64,000 nucleotides of DNA from Desertifilum tharense IPPAS B-1220 (GCF_001746915.1 NZ_MJGC01000035.1:62001-126000); one strand, 5' to 3'; positions 34,552-44,669 are shown, numbered from the stretch's first letter. The notes: generated by a model not told the origin, from the letters alone. Numbers and translations are program-made.

Positions 34552-35169
34552 TCAATGCAGGATAATATAACGATTGCGGTCAATACTTAACCATCCTTCC
34601 TCCCGCAACTGACCGAGCAAGCGCGTTACCGTAACGCGAGTTGTCCCAATGGCATTGGCTAAATTCTGGTGCGTAAGTTTCACGCTGATGCGCGTTCCCT
34701 CAGCAACGGGTTGACCGATTTCTTGCTTCAATAAAGACAACAGTTGGCACAGTCGTTCCTTGACTCGCCGGTGTCCAACCAACGCCAGCATCGCCTCTGT
34801 TTGACGCAAGCGACGGCTTTGATGCTGCCACAGACTCCGAGAAAGCGTAGGAGACTGCTCAATCTCCGCTACACTTAAACGCATCAAATCAACATCAGAC
34901 AGCGCCGTAGCATGATAAGAATAGATAGAGGTTAGCGGTAAACCAAAAGGCATTGAAGGCGAGGCTAAACCCAGTAACACCTCATCGCCATTGGGAAATA
35001 AGGTACTCAACAGAACAACACCGCGACAAACAATCCAGATATCTTGAGAACCCATCTGAATCGTTTGACCGTTACTGTAAAAGCTCAGACCTCGACCTTG
35101 GTAAAGTTCTTCAAGCAGTTGGCGTAACTCGGAAGGAGCAACAGCCTCTGAAGCAAATGAGTGAACCAT
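34552..35169 (-). CDS. Crp/Fnr-family transcription regulator
   Basis: This is a 205-residue regulator. The N-terminal half (residues 15-105) is a cNMP-type beta-roll with GQTIQMGSQDIWIVCRGVV, but it lacks the RxS cyclic-nucleotide signature. The C-terminal half is a winged helix-turn-helix: VKLTHQNLANAIGTTRVTVTR, where the recognition helix sequence TTRVTVTRLLGQL resembles NtcA-type proteins. It is an FNR/NtcA-like regulator whose effector is unknown. It is not NtcA itself, which is better conserved at the N-terminus. Start is ATG 35169. The region upstream is a repeat array. Confidence 0.88.
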   Translation of the reverse strand: MVHSFASEAVAPSELRQLLEELYQGRGLSFYSNGQTIQMGSQDIWIVCRGVVLLSTLFPNGDEVLLGLASPSMPFGLPLTSIYSYHATALSDVDLMRLSVAEIEQSPTLSRSLWQHQSRRLRQTEAMLALVGHRRVKERLCQLLSLLKQEIGQPVAEGTRISVKLTHQNLANAIGTTRVTVTRLLGQLREEGWLSIDRNRYIILH

Positions 35170-35264
35170 AAAAGATTTACCAAGGGCAGTGAAAACTTGC
35201 CTCTCACTCTAAAGGATGAAACTAAACACCAGGTAAACCCTAGGTTGGCTTTTGGTTAAGCTTC

Positions 35265-35690
35265 TTTTCTAAGTGCTGAGTGTAAAGTGCTGAGTGCTGA
35301 GTGGGAAAGAGGGTGGGGGGAAAGAGTGCAAAGTTCCGAGTTCCGTAGCTTGCTTCCGCGTAGCGGTGTTCCGAGTGGGGAAGAGAGTGGGGGGATGGGG
35401 AGGTGGGGAGGTGGGGGGAAAAGTGCAAAGTTCCGAGTTCTGGGTGGGAAAGAGGTGGGAAAAAAGTGCTGTTGCGTTAGCTTCTGCGAAGCAGAGTGCT
35501 GAGTTGATAGTTATCAAATTTTCCGATCTCTTCTTCCCCAAACCCTAACTCCCAACTCCCAATTCCCTTCTTCTTCCCCCTATATCTTCTTCCCCAAATC
35601 CTAACTCCCAACTCCCAATTCCCTTCTTCTTCCCCCTATATCTTCTTCCCCAAATCCTAACTCCCAACTCCCAATTCCCTTCTTCCTGAG
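35265..35690. repeat. Dispersed tandem-repeat array 2
   Basis: The gap between the Crp-type and recQ genes is filled by array units: AAGTGCTGAGTG and GAGTGCTGAG, GGGGGGAAAGAGTGCAAAG, TTCCGAG, then ACTCCCA/ATTCCC/TTCTTCCCC blocks. The block of about 54 bases around CCAACTCCCAATTCCC-TTCTTCTTCC is present nearly three times in tandem at 35535-35685. Two embedded short dispersed elements lie at 35344-35368 and 35474-35496. Confidence 0.9.
35344..35368 (+). repeat. Short dispersed element GTAGCTTG..CGTAGCGGTG, copy a
   Basis: A 25-base element with GTAGCTTGCTTCCGCG and CGTAGCGGTG halves, embedded in array 2. Near-identical copies are at 45783-45807 (+), 53309-53333 (+), 57539-57563 (-) and a diverged one at 42328-42353 (-). 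Confidence 0.85.
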
Positions 35691-37127
35691 TTATCGCCGA
35701 GTGCAATTATCGCATTGTCCGCATGGGGACGATGTTTTCTGGGATGCAAAGCCAAAATTTTTCAAAAGAAATTGCCATCGGCAGTGACGTTCGTGTAGAT
35801 ATTGGGTCATGTGCTGGATAGCTTGGTTGTTCGTATCGGGCAATTTAGTAGCTTGAGAATGAGTCAAGATTTGATAGTGGAATGGATCGATCCAAGTGAG
35901 TTGTCCGCGACTGTGAAGTAAAGAAAGACAGAGTTCGCTATCTTTAAATTGCTTTTTGATCGGGTTAATCTCTCCGGTGGGTGGTAATTTATGAGCTAGG
36001 GCTTGGGCTTTATCAAGTTGCGATCGCATTCGGTCTACAAAAAAAGCCCGACGTTGTTTATCCTCACCATCCAGCCATCCCGTCGGTTCGCTAATTAAAG
36101 TTAAAGCTTCTGCGGGTTTTCCATCTCGACCTGCACGTCCGACCTCTTGCACGTATTCTGAAAGGAGTAAAGGTGCGTGGAAGTGAATCACCCAGCGAAC
36201 ATCAGGTTTATTAATTCCCATCCCAAAGGCAGAAGTACAGACCACAAATTGCAGTCTATCTTTTAACCAAGCTTGCTCAATTTGGCGGCGGGCATCTGGG
36301 TCTAACCCGGCATGGTAGGCTGCGGTTTTGAGAGATTGTGCGGCTAGCCATTGGGCTAACGTTTCGCTATCTGGGCGCGTCCGTACGTAGACTAAGCCGC
36401 TTTGTTGGGGATGCGCTTGAATAAAGTTGAGGAGTTGCTGTTTGCGACCTTTTGGCGTCCAGGCAATTTTAACGCTCAGATGCAGATTGGGGCGATAGGG
36501 GTTGAGCAGAAATTGTTCGGGATTGTCTAATTGTAAGGTTTGGCGGATGGTTTGTTGGGCTTGCGGATCGGCAGTGGCGGTAAAGGCGGCGATCGCAATT
36601 TTCGTGCCTGCGGGTTTAGAGTGCAATAAACTGGGTCGAACACTCCCTAAGCGTCGATAAGTCGGTCTAAAGGTATCTCCCCATTGCACCAAACAATGCG
36701 CCTCATCCAAAATTAAACCCTGAATCTGAATATCCGGGTGGCTTAAGCGCTGCCAAACGGGAGGACTTAACAGCGTTTCTGGGGAAAGATAAAGCAATCT
36801 TAGCTTTTGTTCTTCAATCGCTTGTAAGGTTCGCCGACGTTCAAAGGGGGGTAACTCGCCGTGAAGTAAAGCCGCCGGTAACTTTTTTTGGCGCAATTCC
36901 TGAACCTGGTTTTCCATCAACGCCACTAGCGGCGAAACCACCAAGGTTAACCCCGTTTGTAACAAAGCAGGAAGCTGAAAGCAAATCGACTTCCCACCCC
37001 CGGTAGGCATCACAATTAAAGCATCGCGTTGGGCGAGTAAGGTGCGAACAATTTCGCCTTGGGGAGGACGAAAATCAGGATAGCCCCAAATCTGTTCAAA
37101 GGCTGCTTGAACTTCTGTAAAATCCAT
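35691..37127 (-). CDS. recQ: RecQ-family ATP-dependent DNA helicase
   Basis: This is a 478-residue helicase. Motifs in order are FRPPQGEIVRTLLAQRDALI near residue 20 (motif 0), MPTGGGKSICFQLP (Walker A), DEAHCLVQWGDTFRP (DEAH), AFTATADPQAQQ (III), GLVYVRTRPDSETLAQWLAA (IV), and QEVGRAGRDGKPA (VI). The C-terminal zinc-type Cys are reduced to CGQCDNC at the very end, with no HRDC domain, so it is a short form. Start is ATG 37127, with GGGTGG upstream; a TTG at 37184 overlaps the upstream stop and is also open. It lies after the cyclo-ligase gene. Confidence 0.9.
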   Translation of the reverse strand: MDFTEVQAAFEQIWGYPDFRPPQGEIVRTLLAQRDALIVMPTGGGKSICFQLPALLQTGLTLVVSPLVALMENQVQELRQKKLPAALLHGELPPFERRRTLQAIEEQKLRLLYLSPETLLSPPVWQRLSHPDIQIQGLILDEAHCLVQWGDTFRPTYRRLGSVRPSLLHSKPAGTKIAIAAFTATADPQAQQTIRQTLQLDNPEQFLLNPYRPNLHLSVKIAWTPKGRKQQLLNFIQAHPQQSGLVYVRTRPDSETLAQWLAAQSLKTAAYHAGLDPDARRQIEQAWLKDRLQFVVCTSAFGMGINKPDVRWVIHFHAPLLLSEYVQEVGRAGRDGKPAEALTLISEPTGWLDGEDKQRRAFFVDRMRSQLDKAQALAHKLPPTGEINPIKKQFKDSELCLSLLHSRGQLTWIDPFHYQILTHSQATKLPDTNNQAIQHMTQYLHERHCRWQFLLKNFGFASQKTSSPCGQCDNCTRR

Positions 37128-37180
37128 ATCCCACCCTGAATGCTCTTTTTTTAAAGATTCCCAGACAGCCCAAAACTTGC

Positions 37181-37744
37181 TCAACAGGAGTGGGGTACCA
37201 ATTCAAAAATACCCTGTTCCGTACAAATGGCATCTAGGGGCCGATCCCACGCATCAACCGGTAATTGGGGTAAAAAGGCAAAATCAAACACAATCCCAAT
37301 CGTAGGTTTATTTTGCCAGTCTGGAGACGCGAGGAGGCGATCGTAATATCCTCCACCGTAACCCAAACGGTAGCCCAGGCGATCGCACCCCACACACGGA
37401 ACCAGCAAAAGATCCACCTGTTGCGGCTCTAAGAGGGCTAAAGCGGCGTGCGGCTCAAAAATACCAAACATCCCCTGACTCAAGGCTTCTCCGGGCTTCC
37501 AGGCGTGCCACAGCAGCGATTTTTCCACGCATCGAGGAAACCCCCACCGCCGTCCATCGCCAAACAGCGGGCTGAGATCCGGTTCTTGGCGAGAACTGAA
37601 ATAAGCCAACCGGGTTGTTGCAGCCGCAAACCGAGGAAACGCCTGTAAATGGGCGCAAATGCGATCGCTTTTTTCCCGCCAATCCCCCAAGCTGAGAGAC
37701 TGGCGAGTTTGCATCAACCTTCGCCGGAGTTGGCGTTTATCCAT
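37181..37744 (-). CDS. 5-formyltetrahydrofolate cyclo-ligase
   Basis: The 187-residue enzyme converts 5-formyl-THF to 5,10-methenyl-THF with ATP. It starts [19 protein letters not shown] and has the family motif GCDRLGYRLGYGGGYYDRLLA near residue 123, which binds the ATP phosphates. The ending (IGIVFDFAFLPQLPVDAWDRPLDAI) is typical. It follows the GDP-fucose synthase gene, where stop and start overlap by one base (TAATG), so translation is probably coupled. Confidence 0.93.
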   Translation of the reverse strand: MDKRQLRRRLMQTRQSLSLGDWREKSDRICAHLQAFPRFAAATTRLAYFSSRQEPDLSPLFGDGRRWGFPRCVEKSLLWHAWKPGEALSQGMFGIFEPHAALALLEPQQVDLLLVPCVGCDRLGYRLGYGGGYYDRLLASPDWQNKPTIGIVFDFAFLPQLPVDAWDRPLDAICTEQGIFELVPHSC

Positions 37745-38694
37745 TACAGCGCATCAGCGTGTTGGCGATACCAGTCAATCGTATTTTTCAGCCCCTGCTT
37801 AAACTCCACTTCTGCTTGAAAGCCAAACGCCTGTTTAGCGCGTTCCGTATCCAAGCAGCGGCGCGGCTGTCCGTTCGGTTTATCCGTTTCCCAGACAATT
37901 TCGCCTTCAAAGTCCATCAATTCGCAAATCAGTTCGATCAAATCGCGGATCGAAATTTCGTATCCCGTCCCCAAATTAACGGGTTCAGGCTCATTGTAAG
38001 CTTGGGTTGCCATCACAATCCCCCGCGCCGCATCCGTGGAATAGAGAAATTCCCGCGTTGGCGAACCATCGCCCCAAACCGGTAATTGCTTATCGCCCCG
38101 TTGTTGGGCTTCATGGACTTTGCGAATCAGCGCCGGAATCACATGAGAACTGTTGGGGTTAAAATTATCCTCTGGGCCATAAAGATTCACCGGCAATAAG
38201 AAAATGCCGTTCAATCCATACTGCTGGCGGTAAGACTGGAGTTGTACCAACAGCGCCTTTTTGGCAATTCCGTAAGGTGCATTGGTTTCTTCGGGATAAC
38301 CATTCCACAGGTCATCCTCTTTGAACGGTACCGGGGTGAATTTGGGATAAGCACAAATTGTGCCGACACAGACAAACTTTTCCACGCCTACTTGATGGGC
38401 AGCGTGAATCAGATGGACGCCCATCATCAGATTGTCATAGAACAGTTCGGCAGGTTTTTCCCGATTCAACCCAATACCGCCCACATGGGCAGCGAGGTGA
38501 ATAATAATATCTTGTTGATCGACTGCTTTTTGACAGTTTTCGGGCAATCGAAGATCGCAATCGCGCGATCGCACAATCGTAATCTTCTCAGGATTTGCCC
38601 CTGCCTGGTGCAGTTGTTCAACCACCTGCCGTCCTAGAAAGCCTGCCCCACCCGTGACTAAAATCCGTCGATCGCTTAAATCTAACCGTACCAT
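37744..38694 (-). CDS. fcl: GDP-L-fucose synthase
   Basis: A 316-residue extended short-chain dehydrogenase. It converts GDP-4-keto-6-deoxymannose to GDP-L-fucose with NADPH. The nucleotide motif [15 protein letters not shown] is near residue 15, the catalytic Tyr and Lys in YGIAKK near 140 (YxxxK), and the family sequence [10 protein letters not shown] near 68. It lies after gmd in the same direction, 133 bp apart, and overlaps the cyclo-ligase gene. The gmd-fcl pair provides GDP-fucose for the surface polysaccharide. Confidence 0.95.
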   Translation of the reverse strand: MVRLDLSDRRILVTGGAGFLGRQVVEQLHQAGANPEKITIVRSRDCDLRLPENCQKAVDQQDIIIHLAAHVGGIGLNREKPAELFYDNLMMGVHLIHAAHQVGVEKFVCVGTICAYPKFTPVPFKEDDLWNGYPEETNAPYGIAKKALLVQLQSYRQQYGLNGIFLLPVNLYGPEDNFNPNSSHVIPALIRKVHEAQQRGDKQLPVWGDGSPTREFLYSTDAARGIVMATQAYNEPEPVNLGTGYEISIRDLIELICELMDFEGEIVWETDKPNGQPRRCLDTERAKQAFGFQAEVEFKQGLKNTIDWYRQHADAL

Positions 38695-38827
38695 CCGTTA
38701 ATACCTCCATGCCATCGGGTTCTGAGCAGGAAGTCCACCAAAAAGGCGCTTGCTCAAAACCAAGGTACGAGATCCAAAGCTTTGCACGCAATGGGAAAAG
38801 CCTTGCATCGAGTCCCACCAACTGTAA

Positions 38828-39904
38828 TTAATCGACCATACTACCGACATTATGACGGATGTAGGCATTATCCAAGGAGGTTGAGCCATCCCCATTCGGC
38901 GAAGCCAAACCTAGGGCTTGTAGATCGGCATCTACCATTAAATGGACTAACTCCTCAAACGTCACAGAGGGTTCCCATCCTAGTTGCTTCTTCGCCTTCG
39001 CCGGATCGCCAATTAATAAATCCACTTCTGCGGGTCTTAAATAGCGTTCGTCAAACTCGACATAATCATGCCAGTCTAGATTGACATGGGTAAACGCCAA
39101 ATCGAGAAACTCGGTAATCGCATGAGTTTCGCCCGTCGCAATCACGTAATCATCAGGCTGTTCTTGCTGTAACATCAGCCACATTGCCCGGACATAATCC
39201 TTAGCGTAGCCCCAATCTCGCTTCGAGTCTAAATTGCCCAGATAAATCTTTTTCTGGGTTCCTGCAACAATGCGAGCGATCGCGCGGGTAATCTTACGCG
39301 TTACAAACGTTTCGCCCCGGCGCGGCGACTCGTGGTTAAACAAAATCCCATTGCAAGCAAATAAATTATAAGACTCGCGATAATTCACCGTTTGCCAGTG
39401 AGCATACACCTTAGCGCAAGCATAGGGACTGCGAGGATAAAACGGCGTCGTTTCCGTTTGCGGCACCTCTTGAACCTTACCAAACATCTCTGAAGATCCA
39501 GCTTGGTAAAAACGCACTTCAATCCCCGTACGCTGTTGATAGTCGCGAATCGCTTCTAGCAACCGCAACGTACCCATCCCCACCGAATCAACCGTATATT
39601 CTGGCGAGTCAAAACTCACCCGAACGTGAGACTGCGCGCCGAGGTTGTAAATTTCTACAGGCTTCACCTCTTCTAAAATGCGCCGCAAGGTCGTTCCATC
39701 CGTCAAATCGCCGTAATGGAGGAAAAGTCGCGCTTGGGGGTTGTGAGGGTCTACATAGATATGGTCAATGCGATCGGTGTTAAACGTTGAGGTTCGCCGA
39801 ATCAGCCCGTGAACTTCATACCCTTGCTCTAACAAAAACTCGCTCAGATAAGAGCCATCTTGACCAGTAATACCAGTGATTAGTGCGCGTTTGCGTTGGG
39901 TCAT
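38828..39904 (-). CDS. gmd: GDP-mannose 4,6-dehydratase
   Basis: This is a 358-residue enzyme that makes GDP-4-keto-6-deoxymannose from GDP-mannose. The motif [21 protein letters not shown] at the N-terminus (GxxGxxG) binds NADP, and [17 protein letters not shown] and [19 protein letters not shown] match the family. The catalytic Tyr-Lys pair is in [12 protein letters not shown] near 150. The last part (DEFD.. region replaced by [21 protein letters not shown]) is typical. AAGGAA is eight bases before ATG 39904. It is first in the fucose pair. Confidence 0.96.
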   Translation of the reverse strand: MTQRKRALITGITGQDGSYLSEFLLEQGYEVHGLIRRTSTFNTDRIDHIYVDPHNPQARLFLHYGDLTDGTTLRRILEEVKPVEIYNLGAQSHVRVSFDSPEYTVDSVGMGTLRLLEAIRDYQQRTGIEVRFYQAGSSEMFGKVQEVPQTETTPFYPRSPYACAKVYAHWQTVNYRESYNLFACNGILFNHESPRRGETFVTRKITRAIARIVAGTQKKIYLGNLDSKRDWGYAKDYVRAMWLMLQQEQPDDYVIATGETHAITEFLDLAFTHVNLDWHDYVEFDERYLRPAEVDLLIGDPAKAKKQLGWEPSVTFEELVHLMVDADLQALGLASPNGDGSTSLDNAYIRHNVGSMVD

Positions 39905-40224
39905 ACTTGATGTTCCTTATTGCCCATAATATGTTCTCAGCAGGGGGTAAATGCTCCCAGTTTTGACTTACTTCGCAACTCAGGCAGTAAAATCCTGCTT
40001 GCATCTGCTCAAAAGAAAGAGAAATTCCTGCCGCAGACGGAGGCAACCATTTAAGTCTTCCCTAAGTTAACTCGAAACTCTCCCTATTGAGTATCAAGAG
40101 TTGATAGATCCTATGCAAAGAATCGTGAGGGAATTTCCGCGCAAAAACTGAGTCCTCAGAATTCCGGCCTTTTCTGAGAACTCAGCCTGAAATCTCAATT
40201 ACACTGCTCCGTACCCTGAAGGAG
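39905..40224. other. Intergenic region before gmd
   Basis: The 320 bp between the sugar transferase stop and gmd hold no supported gene. The sequence is not repetitive. It probably holds the gmd promoter and the sugar transferase terminator, though no clear hairpin was seen. Confidence 0.35.
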
Positions 40225-40956
40225 TTAGTAGGCTCCGTTATTTTTGGGGAAGACAATAACACCAATCGTTTTTACGACGATCCACAGATCCATCCAGATG
40301 TTACGGAAGTTGACATAGTACAAATCAATCTGGACTCTCCGAGGATAGGGAATGTCATTACGCCCGGACACCTGCCATAAACCCGTAATTCCGGGTCGAA
40401 TGGTCAGGATCTTATCAATATGGCTACCGTATTTGGGCAATTCCTCAGCGACTAGGGGACGGGGCCCAACTACACTCATATCACCCATCAGCACGTTCCA
40501 AAACTGGGGAAACTCATCTAAACTCGTAACCCGCAGAAACTTACCAATCCAGGTAATTCGCGGGTCATGCTTCAGCTTAAAGTTATCCTCATACTCTTGG
40601 CGCATCTGAGGAGATTTCGCCATCATCTCCAATAACACTTCGTCCGCGTTCTCCACCATCGTTCTAAATTTCAAGCACGCAAAGGGCTTGTAGTTTTTCC
40701 CGACCCGCTGTTGGACGTAAAAGGCAGACCCTTTTGAACTGACGACAACCAGCAGGGTGAGAAGTAGATAAACCGGGGCAAACAGAATAAGAACCGACAG
40801 TGAAAACAGGACATCGAACAGCCGCTTGGAAAATTCTCCGTCTAGACTTTTGAGAGATAGACCTCTGCGCCGGCCGGAAAACGTGAGTGGCTTAAAACCG
40901 CGCCTCACAAGCATCCGAACAGTCTTGCCGGAGATGAGTTGACTTTCGGCAGTCAT
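40225..40956 (-). CDS. Undecaprenyl-phosphate sugar phosphotransferase (initiating transferase)
   Basis: This is a 243-residue bacterial sugar transferase. It has one membrane segment (LFSLSVLILFAPVYLLLTLL) followed by the catalytic motifs: RVGKNYKPFACLKFRTM, then DEFPQFWNVLMGDMSVVGPRP near residue 160, and RPGITGLWQVSGRNDI near 200. It transfers a sugar-1-phosphate to undecaprenyl phosphate and starts a repeat-unit chain, like WbaP or ExoY. AGGAG lies six bases before ATG 40956. The C-terminus (FPKNNGAY) is conserved in cyanobacterial relatives. Confidence 0.95.
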   Translation of the reverse strand: MTAESQLISGKTVRMLVRRGFKPLTFSGRRRGLSLKSLDGEFSKRLFDVLFSLSVLILFAPVYLLLTLLVVVSSKGSAFYVQQRVGKNYKPFACLKFRTMVENADEVLLEMMAKSPQMRQEYEDNFKLKHDPRITWIGKFLRVTSLDEFPQFWNVLMGDMSVVGPRPLVAEELPKYGSHIDKILTIRPGITGLWQVSGRNDIPYPRRVQIDLYYVNFRNIWMDLWIVVKTIGVIVFPKNNGAY

Positions 40957-41048
40957 CTTACTCCTTAAATTTCACACCACACACAGTCCTGATCATAAAG
41001 CCAGTGACCGCTTCTAAGAAGATTTTGGTTCCAATGTTCTCAGAAATC

Positions 41049-42197
41049 TCACTGAGTTGGGGGGCTAAAGGCCTGCTGACAATGCTCAATAAACGCTCTA
41101 TAACGTTGCCTAAACGCTTGGGGGGAGAAGTGTTCGGCGTGCGATCGCACTTTTTGAGGATTAAACTGATTTTGGACTTGTTCAAATCTTTTGACCGCCT
41201 CCACCAAATCTTGGGGGGTTTGCTTGCCAAAAAATAAGCCTGTCCCCTCCTGGGGGAACCTGTAGATGTCTTTAACCGTTTCTAACGCCCCCCCACCGCC
41301 ATAGGCAATAATCGGCGTTCCACAGGCTTGTGCTTCCACTAAGGCAATCCCAAAATCTTCGCAGGCCGCATAAACGAACCCCTTAGCTTTAGCCATGTAT
41401 TCTTCCACAACTGCGTTGGGCTGGGAACCTAAGAGTTTAATATTAGGTTTAGCCAGTTGTTGCAGGCGCGAGAAGTCTGGGCCGCTGCCAATAATCACCA
41501 AATCCTGACCCAGTTGATTAAACGCCTCCACAATCACCTCAATTTGCTTATAACTTACCAGCCGGGAAACGGTGAGATAAAAATCTTGTTTCTCAGGATG
41601 CAGCGGAAAGCGGTCTAAGTTGACGGGTGGATAAATGACCTCAGCCGGACGGCGATAGCAGCGCCAAATCCGTTTAGCCGTATGCTGAGAGTTGGCAATA
41701 AAGTAATCGACTCGGTTAGCGGAAATGACATCCCACTGGCGCAGCCGGTGAAGCAGATAGCGCGTCAAGATGCCGGGAAGGCCTTTTCCGGCTTTACTCC
41801 CCTGCAAGTAGTCAAAGGTTAAGTCCCAAGCGTAACGCATGGGGGTATGGCAATAACAAATATGCAGTTGGTGAGGGCTGGTAATGACGCCTTTGGCGAC
41901 GGCATGGGAAGAGGACAAAATTACGTCATACTGGCGGAGATCGAGTTGTTCGATGGCTAAAGGTAACAAGGGCAAATATTTCTGCACGCCTCGACGCGCT
42001 AGCGGAAAGTTCTGCAAAAAAGTCGTACCAATTTGCCGTTGATACAAATAGCTTTCAGGGTTGATAGACTCAAAGTCAATTAAGGCGTATAAATCTGCCT
42101 CTAGCGTCTGTAGAATTTCTTGGACAACCAGTTCTGAACCCCCCGTCGCTTCTGGGGTTAACCATTCGTGAACTAAAGCATACTTGAGATCGGACAT
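41049..42197 (-). CDS. Family 4 glycosyltransferase
   Basis: A 382-residue GT4. It starts MSDLKYALVHEWLTPEATGG, and the C-terminal donor domain has YLTVSRLVSYKQIEVIVEAF and the EX7E-like CEDFGIALVEAQACGTPIIA near residue 290. It should transfer a sugar from a nucleotide donor to the lipid-linked chain. The frame remains open 132 bp upstream, but that part is repeat array (reading [11 protein letters not shown]), so ATG 42197 is chosen. The sugar is unknown; it may be mannose, fucose or rhamnose. Confidence 0.9.
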   Translation of the reverse strand: MSDLKYALVHEWLTPEATGGSELVVQEILQTLEADLYALIDFESINPESYLYQRQIGTTFLQNFPLARRGVQKYLPLLPLAIEQLDLRQYDVILSSSHAVAKGVITSPHQLHICYCHTPMRYAWDLTFDYLQGSKAGKGLPGILTRYLLHRLRQWDVISANRVDYFIANSQHTAKRIWRCYRRPAEVIYPPVNLDRFPLHPEKQDFYLTVSRLVSYKQIEVIVEAFNQLGQDLVIIGSGPDFSRLQQLAKPNIKLLGSQPNAVVEEYMAKAKGFVYAACEDFGIALVEAQACGTPIIAYGGGGALETVKDIYRFPQEGTGLFFGKQTPQDLVEAVKRFEQVQNQFNPQKVRSHAEHFSPQAFRQRYRAFIEHCQQAFSPPTQ

Positions 42198-42455
42198 GGG
42201 GGGAGAAGAGGGGAATTGGGAGTTGGGAGTTGGGAGTTGGGGAAGAAGGGAGTTGGGAGTTAGGGGTTGGGGGTTGGGGAAGAAAGGGAATTTTTGACTC
42301 ACTCCATACTCTTCTTCGTCTCGGAACACCGCTACTTGATGTACAAGCTACGGAACTTTCACAACTAGGCACTAAGAACCGCACAACACCACTTTCAACT
42401 CAGCAATAAAAAACCTACTCAGCACTCAGCACTCAGCACTTAGAGAAGCACTCAG
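42198..42455. repeat. Dispersed tandem-repeat array 3 (reverse orientation)
   Basis: Between the two GT4 genes lies an array in reverse orientation to array 2: GGGAATTGGGAGTTGGGAG units (42205-42290) come first, then a diverged short element at 42328-42353, then CTCAGCACTCAGCACTTAG units (42418-42455) that reach into the 3' end of the next gene. The unit read on the opposite strand is the same AGTGCTGAG module. Confidence 0.9.
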
Positions 42456-43511
42456 CACTGAATAAGTAGCATTTCCGGTGGTTTCCCAGCTAAATTTGCT
42501 GGCTTGGGTGAGGCTGGCTTGACGGAGGTGCGATCGCATTTTCTCATCTTTCCCGACCTGTTGCATGGCGCGGGTCATCTCGTCGGGGTTGTAGGGGTTG
42601 ATGTATAGTGCTGCTTCGCCTGCGACTTCGGGGAGGGATGCTAGGTTAGAGGTAATGATGGGCGTACCGCAAGCCATTGCTTCTAAGACTGGGAGTCCAA
42701 AGCCTTCCCATAAGCTGGGAAAGACTAAGGCTAAGGCTTGGTTCATCAGTTTGGGAAGTTCTGAGTAGCTGACATAATCGAGGAATTTGACCTGTTCTTG
42801 CAAGCCTAGTTCCTGCACCTGGGCGGTTAAAGTGGGGGTATAGCGCGGATCGTGGGTACCCGTTAGCCAGAGTTGGTAGTTGTGGGGTTTGGCGATCGCA
42901 CTAAAGGCACTAATTAGGCGTTGAGTATTCTTATAAGGGGCACTGCGTCCCACGTAAAGAAAGTAGTTGCTTTCGGGTAAGTTGAGATCGCGGAAGTTGG
43001 TTTTGTCGTAGCCAAGGGGGATGGGGGTGAGTTTTTTGGCGGGGATACCTAGAAATTGGCTAATATCTCGCGCTGTTGCTAAGGAATTGCAGAGGATATG
43101 CTGCGCTTGGTTGAGGACTTGGGGGAGATAATAACGACAATAGTAGGTCATGGGCGATCGCGCTTGACCAAACCGCAGAGGAATTAGATCGTGTACCATG
43201 ACGGCATAGCGACAGCCGGAAAATAAGGGCGCTTCGGGTAGGGGAGAAAAGAGTAATTGAGCCTGCTGTTGTTGATAAATTTGGGCGAGTTGAAATTGCG
43301 TCCAAATCAGCCGCTTCAAATGTCCTTTTGCGCCTTGTTCGGGCGTCATGTCTGCTGGAATAGCATAGCAGGAATAATCCTCGAAAGGTTGAGCGGTTAA
43401 TAAGGTCGGCGATAAGTTTTTTAGATAAGGTAAGATGTTGAGCGCATAAGTGCTAATTCCCGTGGGACGCTGCATTAATACGGCTAGGTTAATTAAAAGG
43501 TTATTCGCCAT
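42426..43511 (-). CDS. Glycosyltransferase family 4 (WbaZ/WcaI-like)
   Basis: A 361-residue glycosyltransferase. The N-terminal domain begins [20 protein letters not shown] and contains the acceptor-side [13 protein letters not shown]. The donor domain includes [20 protein letters not shown] near residue 185 and the EX7E motif in [19 protein letters not shown] near 273. The last 12 residues ([12 protein letters not shown]) are encoded by the repeat array and replace the ordinary C-terminus, so the end may have been remodelled. Its start overlaps the GT2 stop by 11 bp. Confidence 0.9.
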   Translation of the reverse strand: MANNLLINLAVLMQRPTGISTYALNILPYLKNLSPTLLTAQPFEDYSCYAIPADMTPEQGAKGHLKRLIWTQFQLAQIYQQQQAQLLFSPLPEAPLFSGCRYAVMVHDLIPLRFGQARSPMTYYCRYYLPQVLNQAQHILCNSLATARDISQFLGIPAKKLTPIPLGYDKTNFRDLNLPESNYFLYVGRSAPYKNTQRLISAFSAIAKPHNYQLWLTGTHDPRYTPTLTAQVQELGLQEQVKFLDYVSYSELPKLMNQALALVFPSLWEGFGLPVLEAMACGTPIITSNLASLPEVAGEAALYINPYNPDEMTRAMQQVGKDEKMRSHLRQASLTQASKFSWETTGNATYSVLSASLSAEC

Positions 43512-44388
43512 GCTGACGGGTGAAGAGAAACTGCTTTAAGCCTTGCCAGCGACCAATTGCGATCGCCCGGTCTTGTCCGAGTGCTATTATGGTTTTTAAT
43601 CCTATATAAATAATATTCAAAATTAGCGATAAGCGCGTTCCGTGTTGCTGCAAAAAATAGAGTTTACTATACGTTGCATGATGAAGCTTCGCCGAGACAT
43701 TGTTTTGGCTAGTGGCTGAAACAACATGATTGACTAATATTGCTTGCGTTACGCTGATTTGATATCCCTGTTGATAATAGCGTTCGCAAAAATCATTATC
43801 TTCGTAATAGAGAAAATAATGCGGATCGAACAGAGGACAGGTTTCAAATTTAGCGAAGTTGAGGATTAAGCTACAGCCAGAAACCCATCGACTGGGAAGC
43901 ACTTCCCCTAAGTTATCTGATTTTGTAGTAGCAAGCGGCTGAGTATGTTTTAGCGAACCTGTCCAACGATTAAATTGTCCGTGGCTAAACCAAATATTGC
44001 CTTGATTATCCCTAATTTGAGTCCCTAAAATTGCTAAGTCTGGATAGTTGCAGAAACATTGGATCGCAAAGTCAATTGCATGTCTTTCTAGGGTAGTATC
44101 AGGATTGATTAGCCAAACTAAGGCGTTTGGATTTTGTTGATAAATGGTTTGCAATCCTAAATTGCAACCTCTGCCAAATCCTAAATTCTCCTCGGAAAAT
44201 ATTAATTGAATATTGCAATATTCCGCCGCTAAATCTTTAATAGAATAATCCTCTGGGGAGTTATTGACAATCACAATATGAAATTGCGATCGCTCCGAAA
44301 AGTTAAGCGAATCTAAAAGCTTTCTAATGAACGCTGTCGAATGATAGTTAACAATGAGAAAGTAAAGGCTTTTCTGGCAAAATATCAA
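43501..44388 (-). CDS. Family 2 glycosyltransferase (rhamnosyltransferase-like)
   Basis: This is a 295-residue GT-A enzyme. It starts YFLIVNYHSTAFIRKLLDSL and shows ENLGFGRGCNLGLQ near residue 68 and the metal-binding-type WLINPDTTLER near 92, then YYEDNDFCERYYQQGY near 190. These match WcaA/rhamnosyltransferase-type GT2. The only upstream start in frame is a TTG at 44388, adjacent to AGAGG, so the true start is uncertain. It could act with the nearby dTDP-rhamnose genes. AT content is higher than in neighbours. Confidence 0.88.
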   Translation of the reverse strand: MIFCQKSLYFLIVNYHSTAFIRKLLDSLNFSERSQFHIVIVNNSPEDYSIKDLAAEYCNIQLIFSEENLGFGRGCNLGLQTIYQQNPNALVWLINPDTTLERHAIDFAIQCFCNYPDLAILGTQIRDNQGNIWFSHGQFNRWTGSLKHTQPLATTKSDNLGEVLPSRWVSGCSLILNFAKFETCPLFDPHYFLYYEDNDFCERYYQQGYQISVTQAILVNHVVSATSQNNVSAKLHHATYSKLYFLQQHGTRLSLILNIIYIGLKTIIALGQDRAIAIGRWQGLKQFLFTRQHGE

Positions 44389-44550
44389 ACCTCTTTTCCC
44401 CCTGTATAGTAAAAGGAATGGCTAGATTTAACTTCAATTCAAGGATTTTCTCCCTTTCCTCCCGAAAATAGAGAAATTGAAGCGAGACACGCGAACAACC
44501 TGCAAAATATACACCATTTTTCAGGTTCGTGAAGTACACTTTCTTCAAAG

Positions 44551-44569
44551 TCCCCCTTAGTAAGGGGGA
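44551..44569. repeat. CCCCCTTA/TAAGGGGG palindromic element
   Basis: TCCCCCTTA at 44551-44559 and TAAGGGGGA at 44561-44569 form nine-base arms. The same motif follows again just after (TTTAGGGGGAT). It lies upstream of the GT2 gene in a 281-bp gap that shows no other feature. It resembles the longer palindrome at 31716. Confidence 0.6.
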
Positions 44570-44669
44570 TTTAGGGGGATCGTGCCGTATCTCATCCAAT
44601 CAAAAAACGCTTTAAGCGAAGCGCGTTCTATTTTTATATCAATCTATTTTTTTGCTCTGTTGATGAGGA

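Noticed and set aside
35240..35548. Several open frames of about 60-90 codons within array 2
   Set aside because: They are translations of the repeat units on both strands and have no independent start signals.
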